Shown here: positions 45,819 through 54,332 of the stretch, one piece after another
Layout: every line of letters starts with the position of its first letter
Numbering within the stretch: the stretch's first letter is position 1
NCBI GenBank assembly: GCA_937139365.1
Contig: CAKZPT010000079.1
Location: forward strand, 1-64,000
Length of the DNA: 64,000 nt
Direction: 5' to 3'
Source of the DNA: an uncultured bacterium
GTDB taxonomy: Bacteria; Verrucomicrobiota; Kiritimatiellia; PWTM01
The notes under the pieces: generated by a model
Seen by the model: only the letters and a program-made list of their open reading frames with translations
Databases searched by the model: none
Told to the model about the DNA's origin: nothing
Made by a program: the position numbers and the translations under genes

Positions 45819-46550
45819 ATGAACATGCATCGCGCGATCGCGCTGGCGGCCGCATCGGCGGCGATCAGGGTGGCAGCGGCCGACCTGAATCCAGCCGCGG
45901 TCCCGACCGATCGGATGACCAACGAATGGTGGGCGAAACGCCACGAGGCCAAACTGGCCGACCCGGCCCGCGCCGGCTGCCGGCTGCTGTTCCTCGGCGA
46001 CTCGATCACCCAGGGATGGGAGGGGCCGGGGAAGGCCGTGTGGGACCGCTACTACGCCCACCGCGCCCCGTTCAACCTCGGGTTCAGCGGCGACCGGACC
46101 GAGCATGTCCTCTGGCGCCTGGACCACGGCGAAATCGACGGCATGTCGCCGGAGTTGGTCATCCTAATGCTCGGCACGAACAACACCGGTCACCGGAAGG
46201 ATCCGCCCGACCACACGACCGAAGGCATGAAGCTGATACTCGATCGCCTGACCCGCCGGCTGCCTCAGGCCAAGGTCCTCTTGCTGGCGGTCTTTCCCAG
46301 GGAGGCGCGCCCCGATGGAGAGCTGCGCCGCATCAACGACGCACTCAACGAGCGGCTCAAGGCATTGGCGGATGGCGAACGGGTGATCTTCGTGGACATC
46401 AATGCGAAGTTCCTGGCGCCCGACGGCTCGCTCCCGACAGAGATCATGCCCGACTTCCTTCACCCGAAGGAACAAGGCTATGCAATCTGGGCCGCCGCCA
46501 TCGAGCCGTGGGTGTCGCGGATCCTCGGCGACACGCCCGTGGCGCCCTGA
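45819..46550 (+). CDS. GDSL/SGNH hydrolase, PAF-acetylhydrolase-like
   Basis: A 243-residue exported esterase with a signal peptide (MHRAIALAAASAAIRVAAA). All four SGNH blocks are seen: GDSITQGW (Ser nucleophile), LGFSGDRTEHVLWRL (Gly), LMLGTNNTG (Asn), and MPDFLHPKEQGY (Asp/His). This subfamily often removes acetyl groups from polysaccharides. It is divergent from the broken glycoside hydrolase and itself intact. A palindrome array follows its stop. Confidence 0.9.
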   Translation: MNMHRAIALAAASAAIRVAAADLNPAAVPTDRMTNEWWAKRHEAKLADPARAGCRLLFLGDSITQGWEGPGKAVWDRYYAHRAPFNLGFSGDRTEHVLWRLDHGEIDGMSPELVILMLGTNNTGHRKDPPDHTTEGMKLILDRLTRRLPQAKVLLLAVFPREARPDGELRRINDALNERLKALADGERVIFVDINAKFLAPDGSLPTEIMPDFLHPKEQGYAIWAAAIEPWVSRILGDTPVAP

Positions 46551-46602
46551 CCGGGCCGCCGGTCCGCCGCTTCCCGGTCTCGGACACCGAACGGCGTCAG
46601 GT

Positions 46603-46681
46603 TTCCAAAGATTGGGCGCACTTCGCCGCGAAGTGTCCAACCATTGGACACACCTCGCCGGCCGGCCTCCAAGGATGGGAT
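46603..46681. repeat. palindrome array, locus 3 (three units, 32-bp pitch)
   Basis: Three units start at 46603 (TTCCAA-AGA-TTGGGC), 46635 (GTCCAA-CCA-TTGGAC, a perfect palindrome) and 46667 (CTCCAA-GGA-TGGGAT), each exactly 32 bp after the previous one. The array lies between the convergent SGNH and aspS genes. The 17-nt spacers share CTCGCCG/CTTCGCCG but no longer identity. Confidence 0.8.
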
Positions 46682-46715
46682 GCCGTCGCCCGTCGGCCGT
46701 GACCGGCCAGGACGA

Positions 46716-48485
46716 CTATTCCTCGACCAGCGTGCGGATGTGAACTTCCCGAAGCTGGCGCGGATCCACCCGCGACGGGGCGTTCATCATCAGGTCCACG
46801 GCCTTCTGCGTCTTCGGGAAGGCGATCACGTCCCGGATCGAGGCGGCGCCGACCATCAGCATCACGAGGCGGTCGAGCCCGAGGGCAATGCCCCCGTGCG
46901 GCGGCGCCCCGTAGCCGAGCGCCTGGATCAGGTGGCCGAAGCGATCGGCGATCTCTTCGTCTGGGAGGCCGAGCCGGCGGAACATCCGCTGCTGCAGCTC
47001 GGGATCGTGGATCCGGATGCTGCCGCCGCCCAGCTCCACACCGTTGAGCACGATGTCGTAAGCCAGCGCGCGCACGGAGAGCGGATCGGAGTCGAGCCGA
47101 TCGAGGTCCTCGGGGTGCGGCGCCGTGAACGGATGGTGCATGGCCTGAAGGCGGTTGTCCTCGCCGCGCTCGAACAGGGGAAATTCTGTGATCCAGACGA
47201 ACGCCATCGCATCGCCCGCGAGGGCGCCGGCCAGCTCTCCGCACATCAGCCGCAGGCGGCCCAGGAAGGGGTGGACCTTGTCCGCCTCGTCTGCGGCGAA
47301 GAGCACCAGATCCCCGGCCCGGATGTCGAGGCGCGAGGCCAGCTCGGCTTTCTCCCCCTCGCTGAGAAACTTCACGATCGGGGATTTCCAGGAGCCGTCC
47401 GGCTGGACGCGGATATGGGCGAGGCCGCCGAAACCCGACTGTTTGGCCAGTTCCGTCCATTCGTCGGTGACCCTCAACGGCACCTCGGCCAGGCCGGTGG
47501 CGTTGATGGCTTTCACGACATGCCCGCGCTCCACCGCCTGGGCGAACAGCTTGAAGGAGCTGCCCCGGAAGATGTCGGTCAGGTCGGTGATCGCCAAGCC
47601 GAACCGCAGATCGGGCTTGTCGCTGCCGTACCGGCTCATCGCCTCGGCGTAGGGCATCCTCGGAATCGGCGATGGGGGTTCGGGCCGGCCGGCGGCGCGG
47701 CAGACGTCCGCGAGCAGGCCGTCGACGAGGGTGTAGATGTCCTCCGGCTCGATGAACGACATTTCGATGTCGATCTGCGTGAACTCCGGCTGGCGATCCG
47801 CGCGAAGGTCCTCGTCCCGGAAGCAGCGCGCGATCTGCATGTAGCGATCCATGCCGGCCATCATCAGCAGTTGTTTGTACTGCTGCGGCGCCTGCGGCAG
47901 CGCATAGAACATGCCCGGGTTGACCCGGCTGGGCACCAGGTAGTCCCGCGCCCCCTCCGGCGTGCTCTTGGTGAGGATCGGCGTCTCGATCTCGAGGAAT
48001 CCGAGGCGATCGAAATACCGGCGCGCGGCCATCACGATGGCGTGGCGCTGCGCGAGGTTGGCCTGCATACGGGGTCGGCGCAGGTCGAGGTGGCGGTGGG
48101 TCAGTCGCAGGTCTTCCGCAACTCTGGCGGCCCCGGCGTCGTCCAACGGAAACGGCGGCGTGCGGCTTCGGTTGAGCAATTGGATCGCCGATCCGCGAAC
48201 CTCGATGGCGCCGGTCGCAAGGTTCGGGTTGACCATGTCCGCCGGTCGCGGCTCGACCACGCCTTCGACCCGTACGACGTATTCCGGCCGGGCCCGCTGG
48301 GCCTGCTCCCAAGCCGACTGCGAATCGCGGGGGTCGTACACCACCTGCGTGATGCCGTAGCGGTCGCGCAGGTCGATGAACACCAACCCACCGTGGTCGC
48401 GGACGGTGTCCACCCACCCGCACAACGCCACGCGCCGGCCGGCGTCGCCGATCCGCAGATCTCCGCAGGTATGGGTCCGCATCAT
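46716..48485 (-). CDS. aspS: aspartyl-tRNA synthetase, bacterial type
   Basis: A 589-residue class II synthetase. The N-terminal OB anticodon-binding domain shows ALCGWVDTVRDHGGLVFIDLRDRYG. Motif 1 is FLEIETPILTKSTPEGARDYLVPSR, motif 2 is ARCFRDEDLRADRQPEFTQIDIEMSF, and motif 3 is HGGIALGLDRLVMLMVG. The bacterial GAD insertion lies between motifs 2 and 3. AspS and AspS2-type (Asn-mischarging) forms cannot be separated here. ATG 48482 is an alternative start. Confidence 0.96.
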   Translation of the reverse strand: MMRTHTCGDLRIGDAGRRVALCGWVDTVRDHGGLVFIDLRDRYGITQVVYDPRDSQSAWEQAQRARPEYVVRVEGVVEPRPADMVNPNLATGAIEVRGSAIQLLNRSRTPPFPLDDAGAARVAEDLRLTHRHLDLRRPRMQANLAQRHAIVMAARRYFDRLGFLEIETPILTKSTPEGARDYLVPSRVNPGMFYALPQAPQQYKQLLMMAGMDRYMQIARCFRDEDLRADRQPEFTQIDIEMSFIEPEDIYTLVDGLLADVCRAAGRPEPPSPIPRMPYAEAMSRYGSDKPDLRFGLAITDLTDIFRGSSFKLFAQAVERGHVVKAINATGLAEVPLRVTDEWTELAKQSGFGGLAHIRVQPDGSWKSPIVKFLSEGEKAELASRLDIRAGDLVLFAADEADKVHPFLGRLRLMCGELAGALAGDAMAFVWITEFPLFERGEDNRLQAMHHPFTAPHPEDLDRLDSDPLSVRALAYDIVLNGVELGGGSIRIHDPELQQRMFRRLGLPDEEIADRFGHLIQALGYGAPPHGGIALGLDRLVMLMVGAASIRDVIAFPKTQKAVDLMMNAPSRVDPRQLREVHIRTLVEE

Positions 48486-48517
48486 GACTTTGGGTCCTGT
48501 CCGGGGTCGGGCCGGGC

Positions 48518-48546
48518 AGCATAGGCAAGCCCCCCCGCCGCGTCAA
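48518..48546 (-). promoter_or_regulatory. aspS promoter
   Basis: On the minus strand: TTGACG (48546-48541), a 17-nt spacer and TATGCT (48523-48518). The predicted start site is about 26 nt before ATG 48485. The rest of the 236-bp gap to the sulfatase shows nothing recognisable. Confidence 0.65.
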
Positions 48547-48721
48547 ACACCACCGTTCCGCGCCCTGCCGGCATCGTGACCGATGGCGGCCGCGCCGCCC
48601 TACGGCCATCCTCCGCACTCCGGCGGCGAACCAACGATCGCCGATGTGCGACGAACCACAGCCCCCCTCGGAGCCGTCATCGCGAGTCGGCTTCCCACTC
48701 CGTCTTCCCCTGCGCCGGACC

Positions 48722-50263
48722 TCATGCGCCGCCGAGCGGATGCGATGCGTCGCCGTCCCACACGGATGGCAGCGGATGGCCGGGCTCCGCCGAGGCCGAG
48801 GGACCAAACTGCTCGTGGAACCACACTTTGTAGGGGTTGGCGGTCGCCAGGGGCACGTCCTCGTTGCACATGCAGGACCGGACCGAACGCCACCACTCGT
48901 CGTGCGCGCCGGCCAGCTCTGCCACGAGTCCGGGGCGGGCAGCCGCGATATCGCGAGATTCGGCAGGGTCCGTCTCGAGGTCGAACAGCTGCCACGCCGC
49001 AGGTCGGTGGGGCGGCGAGACGGACACCAGGTGGTGGCGGCCGCGACGGACCGTGCACTGGATGAACTTGTACTCATCGAAATTGGCGCACCGCGGCCAA
49101 CGGCCGAGGTGGCTGAACAGCGTCCGCTGCGGCCAGTCCGCCGTCGGATCGGCCAGAAGCGGCGCCAAGCTGCGTCCCTCCCATCCGGCGCGCACCGCGT
49201 CGGGCACGGGGACGCGGGCGATGTCGGTCAGCGTGGCGAACAGGTCAACGTGCGCCGCCAGACGCTCGCAATCGGCAGGCCGGATGCGGCTGGGCCAGTG
49301 CGCGAACAGCGGCACCCTCGTGCCGCCCAGCCACGGCGTGCCCTTGGCCCCGCGCATCCCCGCGTTGAACACCTGGGCGCCGGCGCTGCCGTTGTCCGTG
49401 AGATAGAGCCGCAACGTGTTCTCCACTCACCCCCACTGGGCCGGCGCCTCTCGAGGCCGGCCGACGTTGTCGTCGATGTTTTCGATCATCCCGTAGAAGC
49501 CCTCGATCTTCTCCGGCACGCGGCCCGCAAATCCCCGGCGGTAGGTCTCCGGAGCGTGGTGCAGCACATAGGGTGCGTTCGGCGCGATCTACGCGAAGAA
49601 TGGGCCGCGCCCGCGGCGCGAGCCGATCCAGCGGATCGCTTGCGCAAAAAGAGCATCGGTGCAGAACCCCTTCGTGCGGACGAAGCGGCCGTTGTGACGC
49701 ACCACCGGATCGAAGTACGTGTTGCCCGGCACGTCGCCGCAACTGCCCTCGTAGGTCTGTCCGATCCCGCCGCCACCGTGAATGAAGACCTCGTCGAAGC
49801 CGCGGCGCGCGGGCTGGTAGGGCGCCTCGTCGCCCAGATGCCATTTGCCGAACGCACCGGTCGCGTAACCCGCCGCCCGGAGCACCTGAGGCAGCGTGAC
49901 GGCCTCCAGGCTCATCCGTTCGCGCTCCAGGATCGTGTGCGTCACGCCGAAGCGGAACTCGTGGCGGCCGGTCATGATCGCACACCTCGTTGGCGCGCAG
50001 GTGGGGCCGACGTGGAAGTCGGTGAACCTCACGCTCTCCGCGTGGAGCCGGTCGAGGTGCGGCGTGCGGAGCAACGGGTTGCCGTGGCAGGCCAGGTCGC
50101 CATAGCCTTGGTCGTCCGGGATGACGACGACGATGTTCGGCCGGTCTGTGTCAGCCGCCCGGACCATCCGCCCCGCCCAACCGGCGCCGGCCGCGGTCGC
50201 CGCGCGCGCCAAAAACTGTCGCCGCCCAAGTCCGTTACGCCATCGCGCGATGCCGTTGGCCAT
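48722..50263 (-). pseudogene. Tat-exported type I sulfatase, two in-frame stops
   Basis: From ATG 50263 one frame encodes a twin-arginine signal (LGRRQFLARAATAAG), RPNIVVVIPDDQGYGD with metal-binding Asp residues, and the formylglycine signature CAPTR. GKWHLGD follows. TAG at 49589-49591 then interrupts GPFFA-stop-IAPNAPY, where sulfatases usually have Tyr or Leu. TGA at 49427-49429 interrupts QWG-stop-VENTL, just before YLTDNG. The C-terminal part (LGGTRVPLFAHWP, QLFDLETDPAESRD) is otherwise intact. Sulfatases of this kind desulfate algal or host polysaccharides. It lies 32 bp downstream of a broken fucosidase on the same strand, a fucoidan- or mucin-type pair. Confidence 0.85.
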
Positions 50264-50295
50264 GACCGTCCTCCTTGATCCCGCGCATCGATCGA

Positions 50296-51296
50296 TCACC
50301 CGGCCGCGACGATGTCCGCGTCGAACTCCAACCGGATCACGAGCACCTCATTGGCCCGCTCGTTCACAGGCAGACGCCACAGCCGCAGGTACGCCGTCTG
50401 CTCCCGGTGGTCGCTCGGCAGCATCTCGACCGACCGCCGCACCGCCTCGCCCGTGTTGAGGAGAACCGCCCTCGCCGGCGCCGTCCGCATCGGGTTCAGC
50501 TTCACGGCGTTGCAAAGCCGACGCCTCGGCCGCTTTCGCGTCGTACTCGCGCTCCGGCGTCCCGAAGTCCCCCTCGTCGAACCCACGGTTGTTGATGACG
50601 ATCCCGGGCTGCAGCTCGCGGATCATCGCGTTCACCGACGGGTCGCGGTGTTGCGGCACATTCATGTCCCACCAGAACCCGTGGATCCGACCGTAGTTCG
50701 TGCACAGTTCCCGCACCTGCTCGCGCAAGAAGTCCATGTAGCGATCCCAGTCCGGCGTGTCCCCCGGCTGCGGCGGCAGCTCGTGATGCCGGCCCTGGTT
50801 GGGATAGCAGGGGTGGGTCCAGTCGGCGATCGAAAGGCACAACGGCATGCGGCGCCGGTGGCCGGCGTCGGCGAGCATCGCCAGCACGTCCCTCCCGTAC
50901 GGCGTGTTCATTGTGTTGAACGCCGTCTGCCGGGTGTCCCACAAGCAGAAGCCGTCGTGGTGCTTGGTCGTGAAACACACGTACCGCATACCGGCCTCGG
51001 CGGCGAGGTCCAGCCATTGGTCGAGATCGTAGTGCCGCGGCTTCCACTGCCGGGCCAGCCTCACGTATTCTGCTAGCGGCGCCCGCCCCCGCCATTGTTC
51101 CTGCTCGTGAACCCCCCGAATGGCGACCCCAGTGGATGAACAGGCCGAACCGCGCTTCGAAAAACCAGTCGCGCCGGTCCCTGAACCGCGGGATGCCCGC
51201 CCGACGCACCGCCGCCGGGGCCGACGGCGCCGCCGCACCGCTCGCGCCCGCCGCCAGCGCCGCCGCACTTCCTGCCAGAAACCGCCGCCGGTTCAC
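50296..51296 (-). pseudogene. GH29 alpha-L-fucosidase remnant
   Basis: The N terminus (51296) has a Tat-like signal (MNRRRFLAGSAAALAAG) and WFFEARFGLFIHWG. The frame then shifts near 51125, after which VHEQEQWRGRAPLAEYVRLA, FTTKHHDGFCLWDT and GIHGFWWDMN continue. After DFGTPEREYD the catalytic domain stops. A third frame supplies only a C-terminal tail (LLNTGEAVRRSVEMLPSDHRE to DADIVAAG). Much of the region after the nucleophile is missing, so a deletion has occurred besides the frameshifts. The segment FWWDMN corresponds to the nucleophile region. Non-functional. Confidence 0.8.
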
Positions 51297-51386
51297 TCCG
51301 CGCCTCCTCCTGGTTCCGGCTTAGCCGCCCGGCCGACGTCGGGCAATCTTCAGGCGTTTTTGATATGCTCCGTCCGCGTGACTTCG

Positions 51387-54332
51387 ATGCGGTTCGACGA
51401 CACGCGCCCCCCTTTCTGGGCCACCCCCCTGGCCGGCGAGCTAGAGGGTGAACTGGATTGTTCGGCGCTGGCCCGCCGCCTGTACGGCCAGGACGCCTCG
51501 ATCTACGAGCAGTATCCCCTCGGCGTTGCGCGCCCCCGAAACCTGCGAGATTGCCAAACCCTCGTCCGCCGCGCCGTGGCGGAGCGATTTAGCCTGATCG
51601 CCCGCGGCGGCGGCACCAGCCTGGCCGGCCAGTGCGTCGGCGCGGGTCTCGTCGTCGAGTTCACCCGCCACATGAACCGCATCCTCGAACTCGACCCGGC
51701 CGGCCGGCGGGCGCGGGTTCAGGCCGGCGTGATCCAGGACGACCTCAACGACGACGCCGCCGTCCACGGCCTTATGTTCGCGCCGGACACGTCGACGTCG
51801 CGCCAGGCGACCGTCGGCGGCATGATCGGCAACAACTCCTGCGGCGCGTTCTCCGTCCGATTCGGCACAACGCGGGACCACGTCGAATCTGTCGAGGTCG
51901 TCCTGTCCGACGGCTCGACCGCCGAGTTCGGCCCGATCCCGCTCGCGGAACTCGAGGCGCGCCGCCGCGCGGACACGTTCGAAGGACGACTGATCGACGG
52001 GGTGCTGGGCCTGGTGGACCGGCACCGCGATGCGATCCTGGCCGCGGCGCCAAAGCCGGGCGTCCGGCGGCGGAACGCCGGCTACGCGCTCGATGCCCTG
52101 GCGACGGGCCAGCCGTGGAACCCTGGTGGTCCGCCTTTCAACCTCGGGCGCCTCGTCTGCGGCAGCGAGGGGACCCTCGCCCTGGTCGCCTCGGCGGCCG
52201 TCCGTCTGGTCCCGCGTCCGCGCGGACGGCGGTTGATGTGCGTCCACTTCGATTCGGTCACCGCCGCTTGCGACGCGACGCCCGACGTGCTGCGTCACGA
52301 CCCAGTCGCGGTGGAACTGATGGACGGCGCGCTGCTGGAGGCGACCGGCCATCATCCCCAGTACGCGCGCGACCGCTTCTGGGTCGTTGGGCATCCAGGC
52401 GCCGTGCTGGCCGTCGAATTCTGGGACGACGACGAGGCCGCGCTCGATCGGCGGCTGGCGAACTTCGAAACCGACCTGCGCGCGCGGAACGTCGGCTACG
52501 CGTGGCCCGTGGTGCCGGCCGACCGCATCGCGCGCGTCTGGGCGTTGCGCAAGGCGGGGTTGGGCCTGCTGACCGGCATCCCCGGCGACGCCAAGCCGGT
52601 GACCGCCATCGAGGACATCGCCGTCGCTCCGGAGGACCTGGGCGCGTTCGTGCGCGAGCTGGACGAATTGCTCGGCCGGCTCGGCTGCTCCTGCGTTCAC
52701 TACGGCCACGCCTCCGTCGGGTTGTTGCACTACCGGCCGATGTTGAACCTGAGGGATCCGCGTGACCTCGAGCGGTTCGTGCGGCTGATGGAGGAAGTCA
52801 TCCCGCTGGTCCGCCGCTACGGCGGCAGCCTGTCCGGCGAGCATGGCGACGGGCGGCTGCGCGCCCCGTACCTTCGGGCGGCGCTGGGCGCGGAGCTGTA
52901 CGACCTATGCGTTCAGGTGAAGCGACTCTTCGACCCCGCGGGCGTCTTGAACCCCGGCAAGATTGTGGACGCGCCGCCGGTGACCGCCGACCTGCGCACC
53001 TCGCCGGCGACGCCCACGCCCGACCTCGAGACCGAGTTCGACTGGTCCCGCACCGAGGGGTTCCTCCGCGCCGCCGAGGCGTGCAACGGGGCGGCCGTCT
53101 GCCGGCAGGGGCCGGGTCGTGGCCTGATGTGTCCCACCTATATGGCCACCGGCGACGAGGCCCACACCACCCGCGCCCGCGCTAACCTGCTCCGGCAGAC
53201 GTTGACGGCGAACGACGGCAGCCGCGGATGGTGGCGGGACCCCGAGCTGGCATCCGTGATGGACACCTGCATCGCTTGCAAGGGCTGCCGCGCCGAATGC
53301 CCGTCCGGCGTAGACATGGCCCGGATGAAGGCCGAATGGGCGGCGAGGCGCAATGCCTCCGGCCTGCCTCCGTTGCGTTCGCTGGTCTTCGGCCACATGT
53401 CGCGCCTCGCCCGCCTCGCGCGGCTGGCTCCCGCCCTGGCCTCCCGGTTGGCCGCGGATCCGCGGGTGAAACGACTGCTGGGCATCGCGGCACAGCGATC
53501 GCTGCCGGCGTGGGCGTCGACCACCTTTTCGGAATGGTTCCGCCGCCGGCGGCCGAATGACGGTCCGAAGGGCGAGGTGGTGTTGTTCGCGGATGAATTC
53601 GTCGAGTACCTCGAGCCGGCCGTCGGCATCGCGGCGGTCGAGTTCATGGAGACCGCCGGCTGGCGGGTCCACTCCGTCGGTGGCCTGGAATCGGGTCGCG
53701 CGCAAATTTCCAAGGGTTTTCTCCGTTCCGCCCGTCGCGCCCTGGCCAATACGGTCTGGCAACTGGCGCCCTACGCCCGGCGGGGCCTGCCGATCGTCGG
53801 TTTGGAACCCTCCGCGCTCCTCGGACTCCGCGACGAGGCGCTCGACTTATTGCCCAACGGGCTTCGCTCGGAGGCCGAGGCCGTCCGCGACGCCGCACGG
53901 CTGTTTCCCGAGTGGGTGGCCGAGCAGGCCGAGGCCGGCCGCCTCGCCGGCTTGCGTCTGCACCCCCTGCCCTGTTCCGACATGCTGCTTCACGGCCACT
54001 GCCATCAGAAGGCCCTCGGCGGAACCGAGGCCGTGCGACGCGCCCTTCAGCTCATCCCCGGCCTGCGCGTGATCGAGTTGCCGACCGCCTGCTGCGGCAT
54101 GGCCGGCTCGTTCGGCTACGAGGCGGAGCATTACGAGCTCTCGATGCGCATGGGCGAGTTGGTCCTTTTTCCCGCCATCCGGGCGCGGCCCGAGGCGGCC
54201 ATCTGCGCCGATGGCGCAAGTTGCCGGCAGCAGATCGCGCACGGCACTGGCCGCGTCGCGAGACACTGCACCGAATGGCTTCGTTCCGCCTTGACCGCGG
54301 CCGTCGCGGACGGACCGTCGGATTGGACATGA
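51387..54332 (+). CDS. FAD-linked oxidase fused to an iron-sulfur module (GlcD-GlcF type)
   Basis: A 981-residue membrane-associated dehydrogenase for a 2-hydroxy acid, probably D-lactate or glycolate. ATG 51387 is preferred; the N-terminal 89 codons of the long ORF lie over the fucosidase remnant. The FAD_binding_4 domain (LIARGGGTSLAGQCVG, GGMIGNNSCGAFSVRFG) and FAD-oxidase C-terminal domain (HYGHASVGLLHYRP, SGEHGDGR) occupy about 1-530. Then come iron-sulfur sites (CIACKGCRAECPSG near residue 628) and CCG motifs (GHCHQKALG, TACCGMAGSFGYE). The architecture matches YdiJ-like enzymes. It is coupled by ATGA to a GT-C-like membrane protein. Confidence 0.9.
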   Translation: MRFDDTRPPFWATPLAGELEGELDCSALARRLYGQDASIYEQYPLGVARPRNLRDCQTLVRRAVAERFSLIARGGGTSLAGQCVGAGLVVEFTRHMNRILELDPAGRRARVQAGVIQDDLNDDAAVHGLMFAPDTSTSRQATVGGMIGNNSCGAFSVRFGTTRDHVESVEVVLSDGSTAEFGPIPLAELEARRRADTFEGRLIDGVLGLVDRHRDAILAAAPKPGVRRRNAGYALDALATGQPWNPGGPPFNLGRLVCGSEGTLALVASAAVRLVPRPRGRRLMCVHFDSVTAACDATPDVLRHDPVAVELMDGALLEATGHHPQYARDRFWVVGHPGAVLAVEFWDDDEAALDRRLANFETDLRARNVGYAWPVVPADRIARVWALRKAGLGLLTGIPGDAKPVTAIEDIAVAPEDLGAFVRELDELLGRLGCSCVHYGHASVGLLHYRPMLNLRDPRDLERFVRLMEEVIPLVRRYGGSLSGEHGDGRLRAPYLRAALGAELYDLCVQVKRLFDPAGVLNPGKIVDAPPVTADLRTSPATPTPDLETEFDWSRTEGFLRAAEACNGAAVCRQGPGRGLMCPTYMATGDEAHTTRARANLLRQTLTANDGSRGWWRDPELASVMDTCIACKGCRAECPSGVDMARMKAEWAARRNASGLPPLRSLVFGHMSRLARLARLAPALASRLAADPRVKRLLGIAAQRSLPAWASTTFSEWFRRRRPNDGPKGEVVLFADEFVEYLEPAVGIAAVEFMETAGWRVHSVGGLESGRAQISKGFLRSARRALANTVWQLAPYARRGLPIVGLEPSALLGLRDEALDLLPNGLRSEAEAVRDAARLFPEWVAEQAEAGRLAGLRLHPLPCSDMLLHGHCHQKALGGTEAVRRALQLIPGLRVIELPTACCGMAGSFGYEAEHYELSMRMGELVLFPAIRARPEAAICADGASCRQQIAHGTGRVARHCTEWLRSALTAAVADGPSDWT

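Noticed and set aside
51120-51386. N-terminal 89 codons of the oxidase ORF
   Set aside because: Proline/arginine-rich, overlaps the antisense fucosidase remnant, and precedes a better start at 51387.
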